From Cymbidium sinense (taxonomy: Eukaryota; Streptophyta; Magnoliopsida; Asparagales; Orchidaceae): a stretch of 64,000 nucleotides of DNA. How positions within the stretch are numbered: the stretch's first letter is position 1; the number at the start of each line of letters is the position of its first letter. Positions 11,641 to 24,764 of this stretch are shown piece by piece. The DNA lies in contig CM038223.1 in NCBI GenBank assembly GCA_021442155.1, forward strand, positions 28,928,983 to 28,992,982, read 5' to 3'. The notes beneath the pieces are model-generated. The model saw nothing but the letters and a program-made list of their open reading frames with translations. It did no database searches and had not been told where the DNA came from. Made by a program: the position numbers and the translations under genes.

Positions 11641-13147
11641 CTAACTGAATGAAGGGAAAAAAGAGCTAGGTCGACATCTCTGCACTATTGGAAAAGAGAA
11701 CTGAATTAGACCGTTGCTTGAATTGTTGACTTGAGTTGTTGATTTTGATTTGACTTTTGAATTAGAACCCTCATTTAATAAATTTAGGTATTCTAAATAA
11801 GGTTCAATTATATGTTGGAGAGATTTTGGCAATTTTGAGGAGAGACTTTGCCTTGAATTGTATGTTTGAATTTGACTTTGATTTTGGAACCCACATTCAA
11901 CAAATTTGTTATGTTGAGTGAGGTTCGATTATTTTGGAGAGACTATTAAAAATGTTTTTGTTTTTTTCTTTTGTTGGAATTTGATTTTGGAAGCCTCACT
12001 TATCAATTTAGGTATGCTAAATGGGGTTTTAATTGTATTGTTTGAAAATTTTGAAAGCTTTTATTTTGATGATTTGCTTGTAGATTATCGATGTGTTGAT
12101 TTGATTTTGAAAAATAGAACTTTCACTTAACAAATTTAGGTATGTTAAATGGAGTTCAAATGTGTGTTTGATGTTTGTTATTAATTTGATTTTTGAAAAT
12201 GGAACTCTTATTTAACAAATGTAAGTATGTTAAATAGAGTTCAATTGTATGTTTACATTGATGTTGGAGTTTACTTTTGTTATAAAAATGAGACTCTCAT
12301 ATAACAAATTTGGGTATGTTAAATGGAGTTCACTTGTATGTTTTATTGTTGGGTTTTATATTCATTTTGGAAATGAGACTCTCATTTAACAAATTTAGGT
12401 ATGTTAAATAGAGTTGGTTTTGTTTGAAAATATTTTGGGTATGTTTGATTTTTGATTTTGAAAGTGGGACACTCATTTAACAAATTTAAGTATGTTAAAT
12501 AGAGTTAGTTAATTAATTTTTGAAAAAGGGGTTTGAACATATTTACTTTTGAAAGAGAAGGTTGTTGTTTGATTTAATTTTGATTTTGAAAAGAGGAACC
12601 TTCATTTAGCAAATTTATGTATGCTAAATAAGGTTCAATTAATTTTATTTGAAAAAGGAATTTAAAAAATTTTTAAAAAAATATTTTTATTTTGTTTTAA
12701 TTGACTTTGATTTTAAAAGAGAACCTTCACTTAGTAAATTTTATTATGTTAAGTGAAGTTCACATGATTTTGCTTTAAAAAAATATGGAAAGCTTGCAAA
12801 AGATTTTACTTATTTTACTTTGGATTTTATTGAAGTCTTATTAAATATGAAATGAACCTTGCTTCACCAAGCTAGTGGTAAGAGGTTCTAAATTCTATTT
12901 GATTTATGTTGGATCATCTCCTTTTTTTAATTAATTTATTATTACTTATTGGGGGACCCAATAGGAGTTTTATGACCTACATGGGAGTGAGGTCTTAAAA
13001 CCTAAAGGATGTTGGCTACCTCTGCCTAAGAATAAAATAAACTAAGAACCAATGGAAAGAAAGATAGTCTTGGGCTTATATAAAATATAAGTCCACTATC
13101 GATGCATTGAGATAATAATTGTCTATTAAAGATGGAGAGAGGAAGTC
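11641..13147 (-). repeat. Element A leader with an array of about ten stem-loops
   Basis: Non-coding leader between the PBS and the first coding-like region. About ten units start near 11,765, 11,887, 11,982, 12,117, 12,202, 12,287, 12,374, 12,467, 12,596 and 12,719, spaced 83-135 bp. Each is a stem of about 15 bp around a 9-10 nt loop close to AATTTAGGTA (plus strand). Example: GAACTCTTATTTAACA at 12,202-12,217 pairs with TGTTAAATAGAGTTC at 12,228-12,242. In the unit at 12,596-12,636 both arms have changed together (GAACCTTCATTTAGCA with TGCTAAATAAGGTTC). Spacers are T-rich ('tttgattttgaaa'). Confidence 0.85.
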
Positions 13148-13165
13148 TCCCCAACGGAGTCGCTA
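13148..13165 (-). promoter_or_regulatory. Primer-binding site of element A
   Basis: In element sense the site reads TAGCGACTCCGTTGGGGA. It sits 8 nt inside the 5' LTR end and after a short T-rich string. It is one or two bases from the TGGCGACTC(C/T)GCTGGGGA site that is characteristic of Tat/Ogre elements. Its position fixes the element as minus-strand, with its 5' LTR on the right. Confidence 0.8.
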
Positions 13166-13173
13166 GAAAATTT

Positions 13174-15853
13174 TATGGTGTTTATTTTTGGATGCATCGA
13201 GTGAACACTACGCAGATCGTAGGGGATGCTTATTGAAGTGATTGGGTAGGACATTGAGGTATAATGTACTATCTCAAAAGATAAAAACATTACCCTACAA
13301 TGAACCTAATTTCCTAATAATGACTCCCAAGGTATGATGGGTCTACAACTATACCAGAGATCTTTTCCCGACCTTACATGGAAAAGTAAAGTAGGATTTA
13401 TATTAAGTTAGTTTCTTCAGTTCTATATGGAGGAAAGCCTCCATAGTTAGTTACATCCTAAGGAATATGGATTCCTTAAGAACACTCTCAATTAAAGTAG
13501 GCAATCATCATCTCCAAAGATTTCAAGGCTAGACAATCAAAGGATTGGTTAGTTTGAAAAATCAAATGGGATTATTCAATTGGAAGACTTATTTTGGAAT
13601 CCAAAGGAAATAAGTAGAAAATACTCATGATACTAAGAAGTCTAGTGAGCATTCCAAGCTACACTATGGTGGGCCTTTATTTATTTGAAAGTGAAGAGAT
13701 TTATTTATTTGAGTTGAATTTTTATTAGATTACTAGGGCTTATAATCCATCAATACAAGATTGTAGAAATACTTAAGATTTGAGAATTTATGCTTGTAGC
13801 CTAAAGGAAACTAACTACCTCGGATCCTAAGTTTAGAGAACTTTAGCATAAGCTAAAGCATGACCTATATCTAAGTGAACGGTGGACATAAGGGTTTATT
13901 TCCACAAGAGAGAATAAACTCATCTGAATTCTAAGCATACAACTGCTTGGAGTGGCCCCAAGCTAACACCTCATATAATTCAAAACCATGTCCAATCTTA
14001 TGAAATTGCAAGATAGTTAGGCTTGTTACAGAAAGAAACCAAAGTCCTAAACCCACTCCCTAAAGGACTAGAACATGAGTGGTATGAGCATATGACTTAA
14101 TCTAAAAATATAAATCTTTATAATTTTTATTTCATTTCACACATTATTTTTGGACAAAGGCTTTAGGATTTCTTTTGTTTAAATGTATAATGAAATGGGG
14201 TTATTGGCTAAATTAGTAAGAAGAGGGTGTTCTCCAACATAAGGAATGCCTTCACTGGTCAAGCATTCCCCTATCATGTAAGGATAGAGATCCCCCATAT
14301 TCAAAGAAGAAGGAATACGACATGCATGATGTGAGACACACAACATACAGCTAAGGGGTTGTTAGATCTTTTAATTATCTTATTTAACACCTAAGCTTTA
14401 TGATGAGGATGTGAAATATTTGAAAATTTAATTATGAGTGATTAGTTGGTGGTAGAAAGATTAGTTTTATCCTAAGAGCCTACTGTATCTAGGCCACACA
14501 TTCAATCATCAAACATAAGGAAACTATGAAAATCATGCAATCATATTGTGCAATTTAGACGTAACATCAAATAATTTATATAAACTAATGCAAAAGAGTA
14601 AAAGGTCAGTGTGGTCGGGTACCGCCGTATACCCCAAAAAAGATAAAAGATGGCTAGTCGGCTCTACCCTTATAGAACCAAGAATATAAAAGAATAATTA
14701 TAATTAGAAATAAATACATGCTATGGGGGTCTTCTTTTCTTCATTTTTTTCTTTCTTCTTTAACTTGATTTGCTCCAAAAGCATCACATAGAACCCCAGA
14801 ACTAAGCCTTCTAACCACTGCTCATCCTAATACACAATAACACTAGTCCTAATTCCAATTGCAAAAAAATTTATTTATATAGGAAAAGTAAATCTAACTA
14901 CACGTGCAAAGTAGAGGTTTGTTAAACACACATACAATCCTAAGCAGTTATATTTGTAATTTGTACTTGGCACCCTACACATAGGTAACCAAGCCCACCT
15001 GGCCTAACTTGGATTGTGTTAAGGGGTTTAAGCAACCTATAAAGAGAATATTTATATTTATTTTTAAGTGAGCCCTTAAGAATAATCCCCTACAGAAGAT
15101 ATGATTAGGCTAAGAGCGGCCTAACATCTAGTCTAAAACATTACATCACAAAATAAAACATTTATCACACATACACCATCCTAACTTGGGACTAGAAGTG
15201 GTGGCGTAATTCTAATGTGTGCACCAAGGCTTTGTGTAGTAAGTTTTAACTAAGCATTAGAGTTATGGTTTTCTAAGTGTGGAAGAATTTAATTTAACAT
15301 AAAGGTTGGTTCCACTTCAAGTTGTTTAGTTGATTTACAAATTTTAATTTATGTTTTGTTTCATTTCATATAATTTACACTTAGCATCTAAGTATTATAA
15401 AGAGAGGAAAGAGGCTTACCCCCTTTCATCCCTACCTTAAGCCATTTTGAAAACATGAATGCATGGATTCATATGACATACAACATTTAGAAGTGATTGG
15501 GAAGGAATGACTAAACATAAACACTTGGGTCATTCAAATAAATTAATTCCTAAGGATAATTACATCAAATAAAATTGCTTAAAGAAAACCAAAGCTTCTT
15601 ATAAACTTGATTTTTGGATTTGAGTTAAACTTAAAGAGGATAGAAATTATTTTCTATTTTAATCCCATTCCCATGTTGGTAATCTTAATTAGTTCAAAGA
15701 AAGATAATTAAATGAATTTTATGAATTAATTAAGTTGAATCATTAATTAAATCACTTAATTACCCTTTTTAATGCTTCTTTAATTTGATTAATCACTTAA
15801 TCATGAGCCATAAATGATATGAACATGTGAGAAAATAAAAGTTGCAATGTTCC
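13174..15853 (-). mobile_element. Element A 5' LTR, left piece (interrupted by element B)
   Basis: It starts TATGGTG (family TGTGG) directly after the PBS. The first 1 kb matches the truncated 3' LTR at 2201. The whole aligns in order, at lower identity, with the LTRs of B, including the pyrimidine stretch near 14,730 and the 'catggattcatatgacataca' block near 15,462. A block of about 0.9 kb present in B (18.23-19.14 kb) is missing here. At 15,853 it is cut by element B. Its sequence resumes at 42,331 with 'cctaatgcaattggctca', which in the B LTR follows directly on the block seen just before the break. Confidence 0.88.
15849..15853. repeat. Target-site duplication of element B, left copy (GTTCC)
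   Basis: GTTCC lies immediately before the TG of the left LTR of B and is repeated exactly at 42,331-42,335 after the CA of its right LTR. Confidence 0.9.
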
Positions 15854-18800
15854 TGTGGTGAAATTAATTCCCTCTTCATCTATCTTTGATAGATAAATGG
15901 AAAAAAAATAATTTTTCCTTGCTTGGGAGACCACGTAGATCCGCAGATTTTCTTATTAGGGTGATCGAGTATGACATTGAAGAATGATGTACTATCTCGA
16001 GAGATAGAAGTGACCATCCTACAATGGACCTAATCACCTTAATAAGGACTTATAAGGACTATGGGTCTTTGTATATACTAGAGATTCTTCCCCTACTTTA
16101 CAAGAAAAAGTAAAGCAGGATTTATTTTAAACCGGGTTCGTTAAGTTCCCTATAGAGGCAAGCCCCCATAGTTAATTACATCCTAAGGAATGGGATTCCT
16201 TAGGAATACTCTCGATTAAAGTAAATGATCATTATCTCCAAAGATTTCAAAGATAAGACTATCAATCAATTGGTTTATTTTTAGAAAATCAAGTGAGATT
16301 GATCAAAAAGAGGGAGTTATTATAGAAACCAAGAGTAAGATGCTCATGATGCTAAGAAGCTTAGCGAGCATCCCAAACTATCCAATGGCTGGGCTTTAGG
16401 TTTTTTGAAGTTGAGGGGAATTATTTGTTTGAGTTGAATTTTTATTAGAAATCTAAGACTTACATTTCCATGATACAAGATCATGGGAATGCCTAAGAGG
16501 TGAGGATTTAAGCTTGTAGCCCACAAAGGAAAGTAGCAACATCTGAACCTAAATCTAGGGTGCATATCAAGAGCCAAAGCACAACCTAAATCTAAGAAAA
16601 AAATGGGTATATGGTTTACCTCCACAAAAGAGGGTAAACCACTTGACTGTTTGGACTTACAACCGCCTGAGGGGTGGTCGCCAACTAACTCCTCCTATAA
16701 TTTTAAATACATGTAGGCAATTCATATGGTTTTGCAAGATAGTTAAGTTGTTGTTTATTTAGAAAGAGACTATGTTTTTAAACACACTCCCTAAGTGACT
16801 ATATCATATAGGGAATGATTAATGACTTAAATCTAATGCAAATTTTATTATGTTTTATTTTGATTTTTGGACAATTGATTTGACACATGCTATGAAATTC
16901 ATAAGCGTAATGCATGAGAAATTTGATTATGGGCCAAAATCAGCAAGAAGGAGGAGTGTTTCCACCATGACTCTCAAAGGTCAAGCCAAGTTCCCTAGCA
17001 AAAGTGAAAGCCCTCCATAAGAAAGAGTGAAGCAAGATGCTTTTATGCATAATGTGAAAATATACAACATCCAGCTAAGGAGTTGCTAAATTTTCTATCT
17101 TATTTTATAACCTAGGGTTTACGTGAGGTTATGAGTTATTATTTTAGTTTTGAGTTGATTAATTGGATAGATAATTTATTTTTCCCTAAGAGCCTAATTG
17201 TATTTAGGCCATTCATCAAAGCAAGAAAGAAACTAGGAAAACATGTCATCTTAATGCACAAGTTAAACAAACATCAAATAATTTATAAAGCTAGCGTAAA
17301 AGAATAAGAGGCCTTTTAAGGTCGAGCTCCATCACACAAACCTGAAAAGACAAATGTGGGTAGCCGAGCTCTACCCTTATACAACCCATATTATAAATGA
17401 ATTAATTACAATCAACAATAGAACTCATGTTATGGGGGTCTTCATTCTTCTCTCTTCTTTTCTTCATTTTTTTCTTTTTTCTTCTTTCTTTCTTATTTCT
17501 TATTTTGATTGGTTGGAATGTGGTTACTCTAAAGGCTTCACATGATGCATAAGACATAGTCTTATGACCAATGTTCATCCTAATCCTCCATAACATTCAT
17601 TCATAATTCTAATTACAAAAATTTCATGAAAATTGGAAAAGTAAATCTAAAAAAACAAAATAGAGATTAGCTAAACACTCTACACAATCCCAAGCATGCA
17701 TATGAATTAATTGGACTTAGTACCCCACACAAGGGTAACCAAGTCCACCTAGCCTATTTTGGATTATGCTTAGGGGTATAAGAAGCCTGCACAGCAAAAA
17801 ATATTTATATTTTTATTATAGCGCCCCTTAAGCACAAATCCCCTGCAGAAGACAATGGTTATACTAAGATCACCCTACCATTTAGTCTACACACATACAC
17901 ATTAACATCCAAACTAAAAATATCACATCATAAAATAAAATCAAGTATCAAACCATGCACTACCCTAACATAGGACTAGAAATGGTGACTTAGCCTAATG
18001 TGTGTGCCATTTAAGGATTATGTGGTATGTCTTAGCTAGGCTTTAAGGTTAATATTCTCTAAGTGTGAAAGAGTTCAACTTAGAGGGTGGTTTCATTTAA
18101 GTGATTTATTTGATTTGTTAATTTTATTTGGTGATTTGATTTGGTTTGAGTGAACCTACACTTAATTACTAAGTTGTAAAGAGAGGAAAGGAGAAGAGGA
18201 CTTCTCTTTCTTCCCTACCTTAAGTAATTTCTAAGGTAGATTCATTAATGATTTTTCTTGAGTGAATGTTTTATTATGTGTTTTAATTAATCCTAAGTTT
18301 TGATTTGCTCTAAATAAACCTATTCAAATAACAAAGGCATTTTAGATTAATCAAAAAAGAATTATTATCACAAAACACGCAACACTTTATTTCATTCCAA
18401 CATGTGTATCATGCATATGAAATGATCCTAAGCATATCTATACATGCAAATGCACATATTTAGCACACCTTAATGATGGATGCAAAGAGATTTTGCTTAA
18501 GAAAATTTGGATGTTTTATGATGCATGATTTTGTTAAGTAGAAAAAGACAGGGGTTCTTTTATCCATTAATCAAATACACATTTACATGTATGAAAGACA
18601 TAAGTGAGTATGGTGCCATTATTTTCTACACCAGGGGTGTAAGGTACAAGAACTACTTAGGGCTACTTAAAGCCTCGCAACCCTAGGGTGTCCAGACTAA
18701 TATACCACTTTTCTTAAATACTTGTGCATGTACAAAAAAAAATGAGTGGAAAAAGAATCATGTAAAAAGGTTTATATGATTTATTTGGTTATGCAATTTA

Positions 18801-21800
18801 CATGTATAGATGTGAAGATCCTTCTTAAAGGTTAACATAGGAATGAATAGGAATGAATTTAAGAAAGTGTTGTGTTCTTTTCAAGTGAACTATACACTTT
18901 GCAAACCCTATTCAAAACTATGTTAAAAGAGAAGAGAAGAAAAAGTCACATAATGGACATCATATGTTGTATTCACATGCAAGCTTATAAGTAATTATAA
19001 GTAGTATACCTTTCATTTGTCATCTTTGATTTATAGTTTTCAAAAATAATTTTTGGATTTAATAGTGATAATAGCCATTCATATTCTTACTTTAGCCAAA
19101 ACATGCAATTTGACATAAAGGAAACATTTCATTTTAATTTATTTTTCAAAAGACATGGATGCATGATTTCATATGACATACACCATTTAACATGCAAGGA
19201 AAGAAATAAAGTGATGTAAGCATATAACTTCATTCACCATAATTAATTCCTAAAGACAATCCTATGGAATAAGATTATTTAAAGTGAATCAAAGTTGTTT
19301 AAAGAGATTCTTGTTGTAATTTTAAGTTAACATGCTTAATTACCTTTAATTACATTAAGAGAGTGATTAGAGATTCATTAATTGATTTCCCTAATTAAAT
19401 CATTAATAAATTCCAAAAAATTAGTGGAGGCAGAAGTCATCCCCCTAAACATGCCTGAGAAGTTTGGAATTAATTAATGAAATGATTAGGGAGTAATTAG
19501 GGTTATTAAGATTTCAAATAAACCTTATTTAAGGAAAATTCACTTTTCAAAATAAATTAAAAACAATTTTATATTATTCCTCACTGAATTATCTTTAAAA
19601 TGAGCCCTCAATCATTTTATTGTGATTTTTCTACATTTAGTTATGTATTTTTGAGGTTTCAATAATTAAGAATAATTAAATAACCATAATTATATAGCTA
19701 ATCTATGGAGCACGAGTGCGATGGGTCATATTTTTATGTGGCATGATGATTGGTTATTTAAGTTATCAAATCAGTAGTAACGACTTCATTGATTTCCCGA
19801 TCATCCAATCAAATATTGGACAATCTAAATTAAACCCACTATTTTTAAAGAAATTAATCATCTAATCTAGATCATTTAATCAAGAGTCATCCAAAACACA
19901 CGGGATGGATGGTCCATGATTCATCCCACATATTGGGAGATGGTGATCGTCAGTCCTAAGGCTTGATCCGATCTGAGATGGGTAGGATTCAACCACCATC
20001 AAGTGTGAAGAACATCCAAAGATCAATTTCAATTGGGATGATACTTTCCTTAACAAAGGACCAAAGAAAATTCTCCCTAATGTTGAGGTAGCTTCACCTA
20101 GTGGAGACGAAGTCTGTTGAAATTTTGAAGGCTTAAGATAGAGTGGATCTTCCTATTGGCTAAAGTAAGCTCCAATGGCTTGTAGCTTTGGTCTAGCTCC
20201 TCCTTCCCATGGGTTGATTGCTTGGGATTTGATTTGGTTGAGCTCGATTGGGTCCTCTAATGGTGCTTGCAAGAGGAATTAGAGTTTGGTGGTGAATTGA
20301 GCAAAGTGGAATTTCTTCCTACCTCCCCTATTTTTGGCTTAAGGAAATTGAAAATGGAGAATTGGGAAGAGCTTGGGGATTGCTTGAGATAGCTTGGGGA
20401 GCTTGCCTTAGGTCTCTCTAGTTCAATCGAGTGCAAGTGATGTCAAATGAAGTCGAATTATGGGGAGTATATCTCCTCCTACTAGGATCGGATGGCCGTG
20501 AGTTATCCTTCCATTTTGATCAAATTGATCACTTGGATGGGTTTGTTAGGCTGTTAGAGGTGCCATGTGACTCAATTTTTGTAGAGGGATGTAGTGGATG
20601 AGCTGCCCACGGGTTAAATGAGTGTGAGAGTGATTCCATGCAGAGAATTTTCTGTTGGGTGGTCGATTTTGGCCTTGGGTTGGGTTTGGCTGACCCAAAC
20701 CCATTGGATCATGTGCACCACACTCATTAATGTCCATTTGGTCCACTAAGAGGGTGCCAAGTGGCCATGAAAAGGATTTGATCAAATTCCAAGTGGAATT
20801 GGTCATAGGTTACCCCTTGGCCTAGGGGTAAAATGGTCACTTGGCTTTGATTTCAATTTAGGCAAATTTGGATTAGTTTGAAATTGGGTTGTGTCAATTT
20901 TCAATGAATTTGGAGTTTGTTTGATATCATTTGGCTCATGTTGACCCCTTTAGATCAAAATTGGTCAACTTGGGTCAAGTTGGCCAATTGGTCAAATTAG
21001 GTCAAACCAAGGGTTGGGTTAAGTTCATATGACCATTTGGAGTGGTTTGGTATCATTGGTTTGGTTCAACTTGATTTGTATTTGGTTTTGGTTCATTTGA
21101 ATTCATTTAGGTCAAATGGGTCAAGTTGACCAATTTGACCCATTTGTCCCAATTGGGTTAGGTCATGGGTTGTTTTAAGTTTGGTTCGTCATTTGAAATG
21201 CATTCCAAGATTTGGTTTCAATCAATTTTGGTTTTGTTTGATTTTGGCTTGATTTGACCTTTTAGGTCACATTGGGCTCATGTTAAATTGGGCTAAGTTG
21301 GGTGTAGTTGGCCAATTGAGGCTTTGGTTAAGTTCAACAAGTGATTTAGAATGAATTTGACCCATTGGTTGTAATTAGCTTGGCTTAGATCAAGATTTGA
21401 ATTTGATTTGAGCTAAGTCCATAAGATGGAATCAAAGGGACTTCGAAAAGATTTTAGATTTGGACATAAATTTTGGATTTGGTTTTGGTTATTTGAATTT
21501 ATATTTCATTTATATTTGTGAATATAAATGAGAGTATGAATGGGTTATGAGAAAATCTCTTGATTTTGAAGTGATTTGAATTTGATTTGAGCTAAGTCCA
21601 TAAGACAGAATCAGAAGGCTTAGAAAAGAATTTGGATTTGGAATTCAATCATGGGTTTCAATCATTTGAAATTGATTCATGATTTGAGAAAATCAATTGA
21701 GTTGAAATTAATTTAAGATTTGATTTGGAATTAATTTTGATTTGAGTTTGAGGTTGATTTTAATTTGAAGTTTGACTTGAAAGAAGGAAGTAAAGATTTG

Positions 21801-22006
21801 GTTCAAGCTACACGGTAGTCAACTTTCCTTAACACTCCTAAGGCATGACCTATTCCTATGACTAACTCTTCTAAGTCTCTAGGATTTGGTTAAGTGTTCA
21901 CCTAATCGCTAGAAGTGTCTTAAGACTAAGGAACTCTTAGTGTCTAAGATGAGTCCTATGTCTAAGATGAAGGGGTTGTGAGCTCATTCTAAAAATGAGG
22001 TCAACA
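15854..22006 (-). mobile_element. Element B 3' LTR (6,153 bp)
   Basis: It starts TGTGGTGAAATT and ends GAGGTCAACA in the plus-strand view and matches 35,162-42,330 along its length. Relative to that copy it lacks about 600 bp (38,345-38,943 of the partner, junction near 19,325) and about 815 bp (41,115-41,930, junction near 21,397 at an ATTTGA microhomology). It also keeps some short stretches the partner has lost. A TATA-like box is retained near 19,690, but the G-box beside it has decayed. A U3-like part near 20.85-21.33 kb is dense in GGTCAA/TTGACC. Confidence 0.92.
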
Positions 22007-24373
22007 AAGGCAATAGGTGTGTGTGACGACACCAAATTGGTGTTGATCGAAATAATCAACAACACCAAACGATCATAAGCACTAATAGAAGCGATCTACT
22101 CCTAATCCAAGGTGTAGAAGGAATCAAGAACTTAGTGCAATGTAGCTCTACTCATGTCAAAGACATAAGGGTGTGAAAGAGGAATCGACTAGGGATAAAG
22201 TATGTGAACCTTCCACTAGGGAAATAGGTTCAAGTCATCCACAGGGGGATGAGTGATTTGATTAGATTTGAGTCTTACTGGGGAGAAATTGGTTTGATTT
22301 GTTTGATTTAGGATTTAGTGGCCACTAGGGATGAAAAAGTGAACGCTCCACTAGGGGAGCAAGTTCAAGTCATCCACTAGGGAGAAGAGGTTTTGAAATC
22401 TATTGAGGGATTAAAACTCGAGATTCGCTGGGGGAACTAGAAAGATTTGCATCTCACTGAGGAGAAGCAGATAGATTTAATTTGTTTGTTTAATTATTTA
22501 TTTTTGATTTTTTTTTGTTTTGATTGTTTGATTTTTCTTATTTTTGTTTTGACTCCATTGGGGGAGGGTTGGGTTTGTTTTAAATTTTAATTTTGGATTT
22601 TGAGATGGACCCTGTTGGTTTACGATGGACTGCATTGAGTAGGGGCCATGTCAACCTTGCACTAGCACAGATTTGTCAATCCAATAGGGTAGTCTACCAA
22701 CCACATAGTAGGACTAACCAACCAAAGGGGTGCCTTTTGGTTTGTAATGGATAAGTTTAAGAAAAATGTGTGGGTACTCACATCTTCTAAACCAAGGAAC
22801 CACTAAGGTGATCGATTGCTTGTGCAACAAATTGAACCAGACCTAGGATTGACTATTGAGTGAATGTCACTGGGGGACTTAAATCAGCTCAAGCATAGTC
22901 AATATTAATTTCAAATTTTTTTTTATTTTTGATGGATTCCATCAGTTCGCGATGGACTACACTGAGTAGGGGCCATGGAGGCCTTGATCTAACATAGATT
23001 TATCAATCCAAAGGGAGTAGCTTCCCAGCCAAGGGGAGAACTATCCAACCAAAGGGGTACCTTTCAATTTATAGCAGCTGATTCAGGGAAGAAAGCTCAA
23101 AGAATCACATCTTCCACTATAAAAAGACCACTGGAGTGACAAATTAACAAGGTATCATGTCAACTCAACCTGGGGTTGTCCGTCAGTTTGTGACGGTCAT
23201 GCTAGAAAGGATGCAAAGTAGACTTACATCTACCAAAGTGAAATGACCACCGAGGTAACCTGTTTGTGGAAAATTGATTAAACCTAACCTAAGGGCGACT
23301 ACTGAGAGAGTGCTAACCTGGGGACTTATCTCTACTAAAGAGTAGTCAGGCAATTCCTATAGGGAGTTCTGCTGACACTACCCTAAAGATAGGATGCATG
23401 CTTAGGAAAGGGGCTGCTAGGGGCTTGAATTCTTAATACACAAGCGAATTAATTTATTTGTTTATTTTGTTTTTTTATCATGGACCCTGTTGGTTTGCGA
23501 GGGATCATACTGAAGGATCTTATATTAGCCTAGACCTATATCAATTTTACTAAACCAAGAGAGAATTTGTGCATCCACTGAACGGATTCTCCAACCATAG
23601 TGGTGGCTACTAGGAAAGGGGGACTGTCCAATCCAAAGAGTAACCCAAGTAGGTCTAAATGGGGGTCACAAAGGATGTGATCCAAATAGAATGCCCACAG
23701 GGGAAGGGGCCACTAAGGGCTTTATCCAAAACCCTGGAGAAGATAATTTGCATAGGTATTCTACGGCCAACTCAGAGAGAAAGTACGGGACTCACATCTG
23801 TCAAGAGTGGTGTATCCACCGAGTGAGTTGTTGTCAACACAGTGAACATCAACCAACCTAAGGTGCCTAGCACTTTACAACAATCAACTTAGGAAGACAA
23901 CATCGAGGTCTTACATCCTCCTATATGGCGGGCGATTGTCGAGATAGTCTATCTTACTCGATAGGGCTATCAGACTAGAGGCTCTTGAGTGAATGCCACT
24001 AGGGGACTTAAATTAGCTCAAGAGTAGTCAAAAGGAAAAGATCCTCTGGGGGACTTATCTAAAGCCTCAAATATACTCCACCTAGTCAATTCATGGTGGT
24101 TAGTTTAAGAAGAAAGTGTAGGGACTCACATCTTCTTAATCAAAATTAGCAATAGCTTTGCTAGGCAGGCTACCATAATAAGGCTCATTGGTTTGCAATG
24201 GTCAAGTCGAAGAAAGTCGGGACTCATCTTCGACAAGTGACCAGGTGAGTGATACTTGGCAAGGTAGTATGTCGGCGACCCAAACTACTAATGAGTGAGT
24301 GCCATAGGGGGCTTGCTCCCACATCAAAATAGATCGAGACAAAAGATATGTGTTTTTTTTGTTTGTCTTAGAA
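22007..24373 (-). repeat. Element B 3' non-coding region with repeated modules
   Basis: The same modules as in element A. 'ggaccctgttggtttgc' or near variants lie near 22,607, 22,930 and 23,483; 'cacatcttc' blocks lie near 22,780, 23,107 and 24,127, with looser ones at 23,225 and 23,790; and paired 'gactac/gtagtc' arms lie near 22,848-22,903, 23,295-23,346 and 23,970-24,030. The first part (22.14-22.56 kb) has 'ccactagggg' units. No polypurine tract is visible in element sense beside the 3' LTR at 22,006, where the coding strand reads pyrimidine-rich. Confidence 0.75.
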
Positions 24374-24643
24374 GGAATAGGATGCCTTTCAGGTTATCTC
24401 ATACCTACCCTAAACACTCTTGGGGAATTGATGAAATGGTGCCATGAATGGCAGTTGGGATTCCCCACAAGAAAGGTTGTCGCTTGGGTTCTCTTACACC
24501 TAACTTAGTTGTGCTAGTCAAAAATAGGATGCCTCTTGGGTTCTCTCACACCTATTCTAGTAGCGTTAGGAAATTGTATTTGATTAATGTTTGTGTTGTG
24601 AAAGAAGGATAGGATGTCTCTCGGGTTCTCTTACACCTAACCT
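24374..24643 (-). repeat. Three to four conserved hairpins downstream of integrase (element B)
   Basis: Units at 24,374-24,411, 24,521-24,558 and 24,606-24,643, with a degraded one near 24,466-24,510. Each complete unit has two 8-nt arms around exactly 22 nt. Arms are GGAATAGG/CCTACCCT, AAAATAGG/CCTATTCT and AGGATAGG/CCTAACCT. The loop core in element sense is AGAGAACCC(A/G)AGAG in two of them. Compare 5436-5473 and 63,706-63,975. Confidence 0.8.
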
Positions 24644-24764
24644 AAACATGTCGTGGCAGATTCGCAAACAAGCAGATAATGCTTCAAATGAAGAGATGAT
24701 TTTGAAGAATTGGATTAAAGTTTTGTTCTTTTGATGATAATTATTTTCAAACATATTTTTATGG

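Noticed and set aside
11765..12760. Regularly spaced repeats that could suggest a CRISPR array
   Set aside because: Units are imperfect, spacers are T-rich and similar to one another, and the context is a plant retrotransposon leader.
16344..20806. Several open frames of 60-95 codons in the LTRs of B (for example 16,344-16,625 and 20,546-20,806)
   Set aside because: They are not conserved as frames in the partner LTR and hold no recognisable domain.
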